This document shows positions 1-12,456 of a stretch of DNA of 64,000 nucleotides, piece by piece. A program made the translations under genes and the position numbers. This DNA is from Carex sylvatica (taxonomy: Eukaryota; Streptophyta; Magnoliopsida; Poales; Cyperaceae): the NCBI GenBank assembly GCA_964058845.1, contig CAXKVR010000089.1:124001-188000 (forward strand). Reading direction: 5' to 3'. The notes below the pieces were generated by a model that was not told where the DNA came from, did no database searches, and saw nothing but the letters and a program-made list of their open reading frames with translations. Position 1 is the stretch's first letter, and each line of letters opens with the position of its first letter.

Positions 1-873
1 TTTGTATTATGATTTTGGTTATGGGTGACTGTGTATCGAAGGCATTACTCAGGGGGTAATGCGTTTGGATGGTCAATTGGATTTATATGGATTTTTCCGG
101 ATATGAATTGGAACCAGACTTTTAATTAAACAGTTAAGCCTGTAACTACAGATGAGTGTCATGAGAAAAGGTTTTACCTGGCGCAGCCGTCTGTAGGTGT
201 CTGTAACCCTACAGATGAGTGGGAACGAATTGGGGTCCAGTTTGGTGGAGCATCTGTAGTTACTACCAGATATTCTGAAATCGAGTTAAACCAAATATTG
301 TGTGCTTGAATTTCATCTTGGCAATTCCTGAACTGTGATTTCATTTGGATATATGTTGTCGGGTTTGTGCATTCATGTTTATATATGATTATAAACTGAT
401 CTGAGCTTTATTTGTGTTTTATTTTTGAATATAATCTGTGATTGCAAGTCCAGGAACGATTTGTGGCAATTTATCGCACTGAGAATTCAATTCTCACCCC
501 CTCTTTTGGGTTAATTTTTCAGGTACCGGTTCGGTGGATCCGAGAGAGACACGAGGTCGGTAGGCCTGGTTTTCACCGCTACTTAGCTTGTCTGGTATTG
601 TGACTAGAGAGACATGTATATATTTATGTTTTGATTGTATAGATATATGTATTCTCTATGTCATTTTGTGATGCGTATCCATCGAGATACGGGTTTTGTA
701 TGATATTACCTGACCAGTTGGGATTGGTGAACTGTTTTTCTTAGTTATTTGTTTGTTTTGTTTTGTTGTGTTTTACTTTCTATTATATTGTAATTGCCTT
801 GTAGGCATACGGACAACCGTATGTTTACGGCAGGAGACACCTGTCGCGTCTCGTGGGGCCGCGGGGTGTGACA
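1..873 (+). mobile_element. 3' part of a Ty3/gypsy LTR (cut by window edge)
   Basis: This stretch matches, in the same orientation, the last ~870 bp of the LTRs of the complete element at 42793-51806. It shares the GGTACCGGTTCGGTGGATCC block, the body and the GGTGTGACA 3' end. Scattered substitutions and small indels separate it from those LTRs, so it is an older insertion. The start lies outside the window, so whether it is a solo LTR or the end of a full element cannot be told. After position 873 no primer-binding site follows, so this is either a 3' LTR or a solo LTR. Confidence 0.9.
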
Positions 874-2436
874 TATATCTTCCTCATTAAAAAACGGGCA
901 GTAAAAAAAAATAGTATACCAAAATTTTAAATTAATTTGTTTGTGAAATCCAATATTTTAAATTCTAAATACGACAATAATGAAAAATATAAATTAAAGC
1001 AGCATTATGAGGATCCTATCCAATCAAAACTCATACAATAATTGAAAACCACATGATCCACCACATACAACAATATTGTATTTCTTACATGATAATACAT
1101 GCTTATGTTATGAGTTCCATATTCAACTATATATGAAATACAAGCGTTATAACTACATATTTTCTAAGAATGTTACAACCAAATAATTTTATAATAGAAC
1201 TAAAGAGTAAAACACATATTAGAAAAATAATAAATAACATTTAATATATTAGAGGTTAATCAATGAAAAACATATTAATATATAACTAAACTATTAATAA
1301 AAATGAAACTATAAACGATATTATAAACTACAGTATTTTATCAAGTCATGTATACTAAAAAAAAAACTATAACTAAACTATAAACTAACCACCCAAAATT
1401 AAACTGCTGGCTAGATATCTTTTATAATTTAATTTTTGTTATTTATTATGTAAAAAAATATATTTATTAAACTAAGTCTCTAATTTTCAATGTTGCAAGA
1501 TATACATTCTTTTATTACATCAAAATATAATTAAATAAATCTATCAAATAACATGTAATACTCTCATACCTAATAAATTTTGACATGAATAATTTTCTTC
1601 CAAGATAATATGCAATGAATTATTATTTGTTTCTAACTTTGTTTTTTATTTTAATATTTAATAATTAGTATTTTTTATTAGTTAACCTTATTTATCAAAA
1701 AAAAAAATATCGTACGATTTTTTATTAATTTACAAGAAATTGTCCAAACATATTTTCTAAAAGATAAGCAAAATTTCCTTATTTACTAATAAAAATTGTA
1801 CATTAAAAAAAATCAAAACTATATGAAAATTTTGATTAATTGATAGATCAAAGTCCAAATTACAACTTCTATTACAGCTCAGTTTTTCTTTTTTATTTCT
1901 GAATGTATTAGTTAGTGCACACTAATTTTAATATTTTTTGTGCTTGCTGCCATTTTTCAGAAAAAAAGTTTACAATTATTAGCGTACATTTTAATGTATC
2001 ACTAAATAAAACTAGAAATACTTGACACCTCCATTTAATTAAAGAGCATATTGTTCAATTCAATTATTAAAATAATTAAATAATTAAAAAGAAGATAAAA
2101 GAAATAATATTAAATTTTAATAAAGATATTGGTTATTAGATATTGCAGTGTTTTCATAAAAATTATTAATGTGCAAAAATTATAGAGAAAGGGCAATATA
2201 TTAACAGCCTAGTCCACTTAACCATATACTGACAGCATGGTACACTTGTACATTTTTTACTTGAGAATTTTCTTTTATGGAAAACCATGTATTTTCAAAT
2301 AAGTAAAATAATTGTCGCATAGGTTCAATTCAAATACACCAAGACTGTTACAAACTCCTAAGTTGAATTTTGTAAATAATAAAGCTGCCTAAAAAATATA
2401 TATTAATGACTAAAATGTCCTTACATCTCAAAATAT
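874..2436. other. AT-rich non-coding DNA with a duplicated unit
   Basis: No gene is visible. About 1010-1330 and 1400-1880 resemble 3080-3330, 4440-4810 and 10880-11460 (shared runs such as ATAACATTTAA followed by TATTAGAG and AATCAAT). The stretch is therefore one diverged copy of a local duplication. About 1925-2005 resembles 7425-7500. Confidence 0.5.
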
Positions 2437-2585
2437 CTATGTTGCATGGATACGGGTACGGATATTGTGTCGGATACGACATGAGTACGGCGACACGGTA
2501 ATTTTAAAAAATAAAGGATACGACACGGCTATTATATATTTATTATTTTAATTATATTATTAATTCAACACTCATGTTATATATG
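2437..2585. mobile_element. Terminal fragment of a GGATACG-type inverted-repeat element
   Basis: It begins CTATGTTGCATGGATACGG and reads inward to ATTATTAATTCAACACT. The reverse complement of 8060-8213 matches this end over its whole length, and 3935-4136 carries another inverted end (TATCCATGCAATATAG). No target duplication was found, so the element boundaries are uncertain. Confidence 0.5.
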
Positions 2586-2599
2586 TAAAAAAAATATCT

Positions 2600-3340
2600 T
2601 AAAATTTAGAAGATCATGATTGTGCTTTGTCTATTTAATTATCTTAAAATCTATAATATATATTGGAGGGGAAAAAAATATCATTAAGATTTCAAAATAT
2701 TTTGGAATATAAACTGAGTTGTGGTACAACTCACAACTTGCTAAGATCAGAGACCAAGGTAATCTTTAAGCATAGCGAATTTTTAAAAAGGGTCGTTTAA
2801 CATGCACATAAGGTACTATAATTGAAAACAGAAAATTAATTACAAAGATTGATACCAAGTGCCGGTATATTAATTAATATATGTGTGTGCTTTATTATGA
2901 AAAGTATGTAAAAATTTGATTAATTTTATATATAATCTTCAAATCTTGTAAATATTTATTTAATACATAATTATTTTAAAAATCAACAATTGAACTGGTT
3001 GACCCACATATATATCTGATAAGTAAATTAACCGATCTGAAACTTTAGGACATCGGTCGTCTCCGATTATGATAACATTGAACTATACAGATAAAAAAAA
3101 TACAAATGCATGATAAATTGTATTTGTTGCATGATAAATGCATGCTTAAGTTATGAGTTTTATGTTCAACTATATATAAAGTGGTGGAAAGACTAAAACT
3201 AGATGTTTGTTAAGAATGTTTATAGCCGAATAATTTTAGAATGTAGCTTAATGAGTATAACACACTAAAAATTAATTAATAACATTTAAGATACTAGAGA
3301 ATAATCAATTATAATGAGACTAAAATTTGGCATTCTAAAA
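2600..3340. repeat. Segmental duplicate of ~9990-11110
   Basis: Matching landmarks in the same order include GATCATGATT, TTTTGGAATATAA, GGTACAACTCACAA, AAGCATAGC, GGGTCGTTTAACATGCACA and, further on, TGTTTGTTAA followed by AATTTTA and AATCAATTA. The copies are diverged and lie about 7.4-7.8 kb apart. No coding capacity is seen. Confidence 0.6.
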
Positions 3341-3934
3341 AAAGATAACGTGTACAGGGGGGATGCCCAATGGATTTGTAATAAGGCTTGCCTAAATCAA
3401 AAAATAAATTGCCAAAGCCCCAAAACATCTAAGATTAAATTATTAATCAGCAATTAATAACATGTATATAAATTTTATACCTTTTCTCCAACCAAGTGGG
3501 CGACCTATGGACTTCCTGTGACAATGACCTACAATAAAACAAAAAATATGACCACAGTACTTGATCTAATTCAGAACGGTGTTTATAATAAACTATAAAC
3601 CGTAAACTCTAAATTTAATGTAATCCAAAGCGGTGTTTATAGTAACTGACAGAAAAATTATACTCAATAAAAATTGGTATTTATACTCTTATTGAGCAGT
3701 ATTTATGACCGCGATCTGAAATCATACCCACTTTTTGTTCAATTTGTGCTTCTTCTTCTTCGCGGTTGTTTGTTATCATCTATGCTCTCTCCCCTTTGAT
3801 AACTTAGATCAGTTTCTCTCTAGTTTTTCTCCGATTATACTCTTTGATTGCTTATTCTATCTCTCGTTTATTCTTTCGATTTTGCTCTATCGGAAGGAAG
3901 AGGTAGTGGTTGGTATAAACTCTTATCTGGACTA

Positions 3935-4136
3935 AAATATAGGCGAAATTATATATATCGGACACGGTTCAAACTGTAGAATACGGCTCTATCTAGACCA
4001 GATATGCATATGATACACCTGACGCATTTGTGCACCGCGCATTCACCAAAGGCAAAAATAATATATTTAATAGACGTATCGTATCTGAAATTTTTGAAAA
4101 TTGCCATATCACCGTATTTGTATCCATGCAATATAG
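3935..4136. mobile_element. Inverted end of the GGATACG-type element
   Basis: It contains TAATAGACGTATCGTAT, then TTTTTGAAAATTGCC, and ends TATCCATGCAATATAG. It closely matches 8105-8213 and is the inverse of the end at 2437. A 66-codon open frame just to the left (3735-3935) is hydrophobic low-complexity sequence with no family resemblance and is not called as a gene. Confidence 0.45.
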
Positions 4137-5379
4137 CCCATCAATTTTAATTGTATTTAGATATTTATCTATCCATTAATTATTGACTCTCTTTGATATT
4201 TGTCCATAGTTTTGAAAATTTTGAACTTAATTAAAAAATCATGAACTGATATAAATATCTGAGAACCACGAATATAACCACCAACGCACCCTGATATAAA
4301 CTCCAGCAAAGGGTTTGGACCCAATCTGGGCTGAGCAGAGATGTGATTTACAATCTCGTATCATAACTGAAAAACAAATATGTGTTTATTTATAACTAAA
4401 GCAACCTGAATAACATTATATGCATTTTTGAATAAACATGTTTCAAAGTATCATTTGGTATTTATTAATAAATTTTAAATTTTAGTTAACAATTGTGTTA
4501 AAAATTAGTGTTTTATTAAATTGGGATTGCTACTATTTATGTTGATTTTATATTATTATAGTATATTTTAATTCTCTAATTCTATAAAAAAAATATAACT
4601 ACAAAATAATTAAATTACTAATTAAAATAATTCAAAATATCTAATTCAATAAATTTTGGCATTGACTGTTAAATGTTTTAACTTTGTATTTTATTCACAT
4701 GTTTTTGTATTTTAGTGAATAATGAGTATTGTAGTACCGCTTATCTTTTATTTATGAAAACAACATATATGTTGTGATTTTTTTATTAATTTATTGAAAT
4801 TTTTACAGAAATTGCTCCTAAAAAAGATAATTTTTTTTGGAAAGAGAAATAGTAAATTAGATTTTAGTTTTTAATCGTAAACATAATAATTAAACTATGA
4901 AGAACATATCTAAAATTCAAAATTTTATATTGACAATTATTGATTTGGTTTTCATAGCTGTCAAATTTTGGTCATTAAAATAGATGAATGTTCAAATTGA
5001 AAATTTGTTAATATGTAGTTCTATCTTAAAATTCATATGATTTAATTATCCAACAATTATTCGCTTTGTATTTGTGGATTATCCGCTTTGTATCCGTATC
5101 CATTTAAGACAAATTTGGTTTTGAGTTTTATTATCCATTTATATCCCTATCTGTATTCATATCTATTTATTGAAGGCGGATACGGATTTTGTATCAACAT
5201 TATCTGCTCTGTTTACACTCCTACTAGTATTACATTGAAAAAAAGAGAATAGTTAAATTAATGAAGAAAAAAACCTGATTAAGAATAGCAAATATTAAAC
5301 ATATTGTAAATTTCCTCATTTACTAGAAAAATTATACATAAAGAAATACGCAAAATTATATGGACATTTGGGTCAATGT
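4137..5379. other. AT-rich non-coding DNA, partly a duplicated unit
   Basis: No gene is visible. About 4440-4810 resembles 11250-11460 and 1400-1800; about 5240-5390 resembles 1690-1880. The segment 5060-5230 has GGATACGGAT-rich sequence like the ends of hAT-type MITEs elsewhere here, but no second terminus was found. Confidence 0.4.
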
Positions 5380-6007
5380 ATATTATTTTATTATTTTGGA
5401 CTTCTTACAATATTAGAAAATTTGAAGGTTTCCATTGTTATCTGATTATATATCTGACTGGAGTTTTGATCCTATGTCCGTAAGTGATTATGAATGAATG
5501 CACATCAAATTGAATTAATTTGGATCGATCGCTATCAGTTAATTAGATTTCTCTATAATCTGTGTTTTCAATTTGTTTGATTTATTTGGTATTGAATTGG
5601 GTAATCGGATTATGATAATATATTTAACTGTAATATATGGTCTAGATACTGAAATTATTTTTAATGGACTGGAATACTGGGAATCGTTTGTTTTCAGGGA
5701 TTCCAACTGAAATAGAACTGTTGTTATTGAAATTCTAGACCCAACTAATATTATCGGTTAAATATGCAGACATAATTTGATATTTAATTGTGTAGATTAA
5801 TCCAATCCTATTGAAATGGTTGTTTACTGTTATTAAGTCAACTATAGAGAAGTTGCGTCGTTAAATAATTGGTTATTCGGCTTTGTAGCTGACTCTGTAT
5901 TGTTTCTGTTTTCTTTTTGTTGCATCGTAGGTTGATAGGATGGCGAATGGATGCGAGAGTGTCATTCTGTCGTGTCGCGTGCCTGGTCCAACTGCTGGGG
6001 CGTAACA
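5380..6007 (+). mobile_element. Truncated 5' LTR of a decayed retrotransposon
   Basis: This matches 6562-7424 over most of its length (shared TTTGACTGGAGTTTTGATCC-like and GTTGATAGGA blocks). It ends GGGGCGTAACA, immediately followed by a primer-binding site. Its 5' end is missing, because the paired LTR starts TGTAACACCCC and this copy does not. An insertion of ~280 bp rich in AAAGAAAAA-type sequence (about 6610-6855) is present only in the second LTR. Confidence 0.75.
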
Positions 6008-6533
6008 GAATGGTATCAGAGTATTCGTTCCTCGAACCGTGTTTGGATCGAAATTTCATTTGTTATCAGTGTTCTGTTTAAATTGAATTGAATCATGATC
6101 TATCTGACTAAGTTTGTCAAGTATCTTGACTTAAATGCTGATCCAAATTGAATTTAACAAGAATTAATTCATGAAATTGTTATAAGTATTATATTTGTGT
6201 TATGATCCGTTTTGAATAAGTCTGACATCTTTTTTGACTTATCTAAATAGACTATGAAATATTGATTTCTGAAATTTTGACTGTTTAATCTATTTAAAAA
6301 TTTGATTGATTATCCATTTTGTAATATCTGTCATTCGTGGTGCCGTTAAATTATCGTCTAGTGTATTTATCTGTCTTAAAAAAATGGTATTAGTATTGAA
6401 TTTAATTCTAAATAAATGTATAAAAAGTTAGTAAATTTAGTTCAAGTTAATTATCTTTTCCGATTGAAATCTCTAGTTCAATTTAAATACTATATGTTTG
6501 AATTTTGAGGACAAAATTTTTTTGAGAGAAATT
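6008..6533 (+). mobile_element. Non-coding interior of the decayed LTR element, with PBS
   Basis: The primer-binding site TGGTATCAGAGT at 6011-6022 matches the 3' end of initiator-Met tRNA, as usual for plant Ty3/gypsy elements. Only ~525 bp separate the LTRs and no gag or pol frame is visible. The right end (GAGGACAAAATTTTTTTGAG, 6507-6526) resembles a degraded polypurine region of Ty3/gypsy elements. The element is therefore a deletion derivative or a non-autonomous short form. Confidence 0.7.
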
Positions 6534-7424
6534 TGTAACACCCCAGTAATTTATATTATTTCATTATTTTGTACTTATTTACAATATTAGAAAATTTGAA
6601 GGTTTCAATTGAAAAATTGCAAAAAATTTATTTTAAAAAAAGGCCAACGTGGCATCCATGCTACACGTCCCCTCCCTGTAGCCCCTTGAAAAGGGTTTTC
6701 TTCTCTCTTCCATTAAAAGTAAAAATAAAGAAAAAAACAAAGCGAAACAAAAATATGAAGAAGCGAAAAAAACTGAAAACGAAAAGAGTTGAGAAAGAGA
6801 GAAAGAAAGATGGAAAAATAAAAGAGTTTTTATTTTTATTTTTTATATATTCTTATATCGATTGGTATCTGATTATATGTTTGACTGGAGTTTTGATCCT
6901 ATGTCGCAAGAGATTCTGAATGAATGCACATCAAATTGAATTGATTTGGATCGATTGCTATCAGGTAATTAGACTTCTCTATAATTTGTGTTTTCGATTT
7001 GTTTGATTTATTTTGTATTGAATTGGGTAATCGGATTATAATAGTATATTTAACTGAAATATAGAGTCTAGATATTGAAATTGTTTTTAATGAACTGGAA
7101 TACTGGGATTCGCCTGTTTTTAGAGATTCCAACTGAAATGGAACTGTTGTTATTGAAAACCTAGATCCAACTGATATTATCGGTTAAATATGTAGGCACA
7201 ATTTAATATTTAATTGTGTAATCTCATTGAAATGATTGTTTTACTGTTATTAAGTTAATTATAGAGAAGTTGCGGCATTAAATAATTGGTTACTCGGCTT
7301 TGTGACTGACTTCGTAATATTTTTGTTTTCTTTCTGTTGTGATGTAGGTTGATAGGACGGTAGATGGATGCGAGGGTGTTGTTCTTTCGCGTCGCGTGCC
7401 TGATCCGACCGCTGAGGCGTGACA
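6534..7424 (+). mobile_element. 3' LTR of the decayed retrotransposon
   Basis: It runs from TGTAACACCCC to GAGGCGTGACA, the standard TG...CA ends. It is the partner of 5380-6007 and moderately diverged from it, which indicates an old insertion. The sequence after it (7425-7500) resembles 1925-2005, a duplicate of the flanking DNA. Confidence 0.75.
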
Positions 7425-7639
7425 TTTGTGTTTGTGGGCATTTTCCCAAAAAAAAGTTTACAATTTGTCTGTACATATTAATGTATCACTAAAAAATGTC
7501 CTTCAAAAAATTTGATTTAGGCATCATGTAAACCTTTCCCCTCTGTTCTCTTAGAGCTCTAATTTCTCCTTTTCTTTGCTTCTCCTTACCTCCTAGCTTC
7601 ATATTTGAAATCAAATTTGAGCTGTTTTAATCAAAATAG

Positions 7640-8213
7640 GAAGAACTGAAATTGAGATAGTTTGTGGGTGGTTTTGATTGAAATTGAGATTATACGTGTC
7701 TAATATGCCAGCTGTTATATCGGAGTACGTGACGTATTTTTTTCTTTTCGATACGGTCGCGGATACTTGTTGAAACGCGCCAATACGGCTAATCTCTGCT
7801 CGGATACGATACGCCAACAGAAGCTTCTGATTTCTCCTGTGAACCGTGCATGGACCGAATTGTTCCCTCCATTTCGATTTTTGGTTGCACCGTGAGCTGT
7901 GAGCCGCCTAGCTAGACTAGTAAATTAAGCAAAACTTGGAGCCTTCAGCGGGAATCGAACATGAGAATCGTGGTTTATGCAATATAAGACTTTACCACTG
8001 CACTAGCTTGATAGTACTTCTTATATTTAACTTATACAAAATATTTTATCCATAAACTTTTATATTTAATTTATATAATACAAGTGTTGAATTAATAATA
8101 TAACTAAAATAATATATAATAGACGTATCGTATTCGGAATTTTTGAAAATTACCGTATTGCTGTATCCGTATCGTATCTGATACGATACTTGTATCTGTA
8201 TCCATATAACATA
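7640..8213. mobile_element. GGATACG-type element copy with its right end
   Basis: The right end (about 8060-8213) matches 3935-4136 and, inverted, 2437-2585. It ends TATCCATATAACATAG. The left boundary is unclear. A tRNA-derived SINE-like segment lies inside at 7938-8012. Confidence 0.45.
7938..8012 (-). mobile_element. tRNA-derived SINE head
   Basis: On the minus strand the sequence reads AGCTAGTGCAGTGGTAAAG (an A-box-like element, about 7991-8009) and, ~31 nt further, GTTCGATTCCC (B box, 7950-7960). This spacing and order are those of an internal RNA polymerase III promoter. The region between cannot form a convincing tRNA, so a SINE is more likely than a functional tRNA gene. The 3' tail boundary was not resolved. 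Confidence 0.55.
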
Positions 8214-8847
8214 GGATGAAATGTATTTGATCTACTCTATGAAATCAAATTTTTTTTTTTTTGTCAAATATTTGACTAAGATATGTATTGCTTGCCAGTG
8301 CATATAATTCCACATTTAATTTATTCTTGAGTAGTGATGAATTATCTCAAAGATAACATTAACATGTTAAGATTCCCTTTATATTGTCAACCACATTAAA
8401 AAAAAAAGGAAAAAAAAAAGGTAAACTTTCTAGCTTAGCTAAGCTGACTCAAATTAGCCTCTTGCTTATCAGCAAATTTTGTATTTTTCTTTTGGAAATT
8501 AATTAGATGAAGTCATATCAATAATTTTGCATTTTTTAAATAAACATGAAAAAATGCCTATCAGATACATCATTTTTTAAGGTGAATTTGTTTTTCTTGT
8601 TTTATGTAATTTTTTTAAGCAAAACTACATATAATATAACAGAATGATTGTGAGAATATCTATTAATCATTCTAATAAAGTTTTTTCTTCCTATCTAATA
8701 TATTATCACTGATGTCTTCTTGTTTGTTTTTTAAAGTACCAATGAAATATGGCGATATAGCTCTAATTTTAAATATGATTTAGCTCAATTTCCTTATAGC
8801 ATATCATACATTTTGCACATTGCTAATTAATTTTTGCCTCTCATAAC

Positions 8848-9042
8848 CAGTGTTGTAAAAAATGGCCATTTAAGCCAATTAATCAGCCGATTAGTCGTTG
8901 TCGGCGATCAAATATTCACAGATTTTCCCGACTGATCGACCAATTATTTTCAATTATTCCTGATTATTTCCGATTATTCCCGTTCAATCACTTGACGGTA
9001 TCCTATCTGTCCAACGAAAAGATACCATTATATATAGCACTG
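8848..9042. mobile_element. hAT-like MITE with 8-bp TSD
   Basis: It has imperfect terminal inverted repeats, CAGTGTTGTA at the left and TATAGCACTG at the right. A perfect 8-bp direct repeat CTCATAAC flanks it (8840-8847 and 9043-9050). CAGTG ends and 8-bp target duplication are hAT hallmarks. The interior is non-coding and rich in GATTA/TAATC-type repeats. Confidence 0.8.
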
Positions 9043-9050
9043 CTCATAAC

Positions 9051-12000
9051 TAAATAAGGAGGCGCAATTGGGGTTATGTAAAATATTTTTGCATAACACA
9101 TTACTTAATTTGGTGGTTCAAATAGGCTAATTCAAACAGTAGCTCATTTATCAAGGAAAACAAAAACAGGTTTTGGTTGTCAACCATGGTTTCACCTTAA
9201 AGGTGGTTTTGAATCCCTTTGACTTTTATGGTCAAAGATTTAATTTTATGTATTTTGCTCAGGCTCAGCTGTAGCCTGTAGGGGTTTGAATTTGCAACAT
9301 ATAATTAATTATAAAGTCAAATAGCTCCTCAAGAGAATAAACACAATGGTGCTTGCACTTTATTAATTCTTTTAAACCAAACTTAAACCCAACTAAACCG
9401 CATTTACCCTACCAAATTTAATGAAAATAATTTGATAGTTCAACTATATATTTTTTTATAAGAAAAATTAGCCAACCTATATATTTTGCCCATACCTTTA
9501 TATTTTTTTGAGGAAAATTGGTGGTCAAGTGTCCATCTTTGAGCTAAATATTTGTATTGTCATGCATATATAACTATTCAACTATTTTTGTAAGATAAAG
9601 ATGAAGAACAAGTTTCTCATATTAAAATATTTATAAAGATCGTCTATTTGAATTTTCAACCTTCGATCTCTTACACAAAGATCATTGTTTTTAGTCAGTA
9701 GATCAAATATTGATTCTTAGACATTGCCATATATTGACAATATGGCGCACTTGTTTAATTTTGACAAGGAAAAATTATAGAAAAAACATGTAATTTCAAA
9801 TAAGTAAAATGGGGATGATGATTAATTGTATCTATTAATTATTTTACTTTCTCTTAATTAAAAATATTATCTAGCTATGTCTCTAAATAATTGTTGCAAT
9901 TAAAGGTCTAAGTCAAATACTACAATTAATATTGTCACAAGCTCTATGGTGCTGCATGTGTCAGAAAATTAATAGGATCATGATTCTGTTAATATATCAA
10001 TTAAATTATCATAACCAAGATGCCAAAATATGTTGGAATATAATCATTTAGATTTTGATTTATGGTACAACTCACAAATTAACTACCTAATTAAGATCCG
10101 AGACAAAGAGCATCTCTGGCGCAAAATCTTAAAGCATAGCAATTAATTAGCAAATTTAAAGAGGGTCGTTTAACATGCACACAAGGTGCTATAAGAAAAT
10201 ATAACAAAGATGTTACATTATATTTGATTTAGAAGTTTGAGTGAGGCTATATATGTTACATTATATATAACTTATAAGTGTGGATCGGTTCGTGTATTAG
10301 ATTTATATTTTTATTTTTAAAGTAATCAATCTGAATGTTTAATATTATTATTATATGAAAATATATTTAGAAATCAAAATTTATATTTATTAAATTTTTT
10401 TTTACTATTTCTTTATGTACGTAGAAAGTCACACTACTCTTGTATGGTCTAGAATTTTTGGATCAAATAATTTTTTAATTATAAAAAGTTAGAAAAAAAA
10501 TTTCAAAAAAATATAAAACATGATCTTCAAGTATATTTTTATATAATAATAAAGTTGACCAATTCAGATTGTTATTTGAATTTTGAAAATAAAAATATGA
10601 ATTCAATGTACGGACCGATTCTCGCATTGCAATGTACCTCATTCTAGAAGTTTTGAAGATCGTTTGACAATAAATATTAAGAAATATAAATAATTAAATA
10701 ATATTGTAAGCCAAGGTAGATTTGATCAGTATCACCTTAGGTATTGCATGTATCTGAAAAAAAAAAATAGCCGAGCGATTTTAATTCGGAACCTGTTTTA
10801 AATATGTATGAGATTTTAAAAATTTGTGTCATATTAAAATAAAGGATTCAGATCTCATTTTACCAGTCCTATTTAGTCAAAACTCGTACATACATACAAC
10901 TTTCTCGTTAACAAAAGAACAAAAAAATTTATATATCAAAAGTTTAAATTAATTCTTGTTTGAAATGTTTGTTAAAAATGTTTGTAATCCAACAATTTTA
11001 AAATATAGCCAACGGATACAACACGCATGCACTAGATAATAATAATTATTAATATTAAAAATATTAGAGGATAATCAATTAAAATGAGATATTATAATGA
11101 AAATGGCTTTTATCATAAGTGTACATCTGAGAAGTTTATATTTGTGAACAAAATACCGGTCTTGTAAAAAAAATGATTCAAAAATATTAATAAAATAAAA
11201 CACATTAATTACTAACTAAATATATTTAAAATATTATTGATATTCATTTGTAAATTTTATATTTTTAATTTTAGTTAATAATTTTGTAAAAATATTGTTT
11301 ATTATTTCTTTTTTATTTGCAGTGAAGTATTATTCCTTTTTAATTTTTATTTCTTATTTATTTTGTATTGAATAATAGTATTTTATTACCATCTACCTTT
11401 TATTTATATAAACAATATATATTGTATGATTACTGATTAATTCATAAGAAACTTTAGAAAAAGTAATAATTTCATATCATTATTAATCATGAAAAATGAT
11501 ATAGTATGTTACCATGGAAGAAATCATCATATCATGCAATATTAATCATTATATTTAATCAATTTAAATATACAAGTGTCCTGTCATCTAATAAGAATGA
11601 AATCATTTTTCTTACATTATGCATACTTAATTAGACACTCATATAGCATGACAATATTACAATTTGGAGAATCTAATCTTAAACTTGAGATTTTACATGT
11701 TGGAGAATCTTGGACCGGACTTGCAAAGATTTTTGTCATCCAACTTGTCATGTTTTCACAATTTTTCGCATGTTACACTTGACAAGATGGCAAAAATGAT
11801 GAGTTTTGTGACAAGAAAGATATTCCATCCTTATTTTTTATTTTTGTATATCTGATTTCTTTATATAATTTCGCAAATATATATTTTTATTAAATTGTAG
11901 CGCCGCCAACCACATTCAATCAATCAACAAAAGTATGAAGAAATCTAAATTAGAACCATTTAACGCCAACTACAACTACATAGAAAGGGGAATTTCATGT

Positions 12001-12208
12001 ATACCCCTCAAAAATCTCGAAATTACATTATTTTCTCTCTAATAATATACAGAAATGGAAGAGCATTAATTAATACCCAAAAAGTAATTTTACATGCACT
12101 ATTATCATCTCTCCCTAAAACAAATCCTCCCAATAATGAGAAAAAAAATTGTGAAATATGAAAAAGAAAGAAATATATACTAAGGGAGATAGATGTGATG
12201 TGATATAA
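9051..12208. other. AT-rich non-coding DNA, mostly segmental duplicate
   Basis: About 9720-11110 is the duplicate of 2200-3340, and 11250-11460 of 4440-4810. About 10260-10640 is a worn palindromic MITE of the AACCGTT family described at 12957. No gene is recognised. A short open frame at 11576-11782 has no family resemblance. This stretch lies downstream (3') of the first DVL gene. Confidence 0.5.
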
Positions 12209-12340
12209 TCATTCATGCCAACATAAAAGCATTACAATACATCTCCGTATGATATAGAGTTTGCTCCTTTGCTCTTTTAAAGTTTGGTTTAGACACCCTC
12301 CTCTTTGTTTCTCTTCACTATTTCTCTCCTTGCTATCCAT
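12209..12340 (-). CDS. DVL/ROTUNDIFOLIA-like small polypeptide, copy 1
   Basis: This 43-residue peptide belongs to the plant DVL/RTFL family. Overexpression of members in Arabidopsis shortens lateral organs by limiting polar cell proliferation, and members associate with the plasma membrane. A charged, variable head (residues 1-19) is followed by the conserved RTF domain: [15 protein letters not shown] at 20-34, then a hydrophobic stretch ending LLCWHE. The C-terminal aromatic-acidic end fits the family's usual LLCWHD/LLCSHD form. The ATG at 12338-12340 is the first after an in-frame TAA, and there are no introns, as usual for the family. A TATA-like box lies ~110 bp upstream. It is the first of four same-strand copies in 19 kb. 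Family assignment is strong; the biological role here is inferred. Confidence 0.93.
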   Translation of the reverse strand: MDSKERNSEEKQRGGCLNQTLKEQRSKLYIIRRCIVMLLCWHE

Positions 12341-12447
12341 ACACAACTCAAATGTTAGGTATATATCTAGTGCTTATCTATGGAGCACACCATTTGTATG
12401 TAGCTTAATATCTTGGTTTTGGTCCCACTTGTATAGGCCTTAAGTAG

Positions 12448-12456
12448 CTTTTATAG
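12448..12456 (-). promoter_or_regulatory. TATA-like box of DVL copy 1
   Basis: The minus strand reads CTATAAAAG, 108 bp upstream of the ATG. That fits a 5' UTR of about 75-80 nt. The other three copies have a TATA-like box at a similar distance. Confidence 0.5.

Noticed and set aside
2437..4136. Single 1.7-kb transposon bounded by GGATACG ends
   Set aside because: The interior contains a segmental duplicate seen elsewhere without these ends and no target duplication exists, so the two ends are treated as separate fragments.
6569..6919. 116-codon plus-strand frame
   Set aside because: A lysine-rich reading of a purine-rich insertion inside the decayed LTR.
7938..8012. Functional tRNA gene
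   Set aside because: A and B boxes are present, but the arms do not form a convincing cloverleaf; a SINE is more likely.
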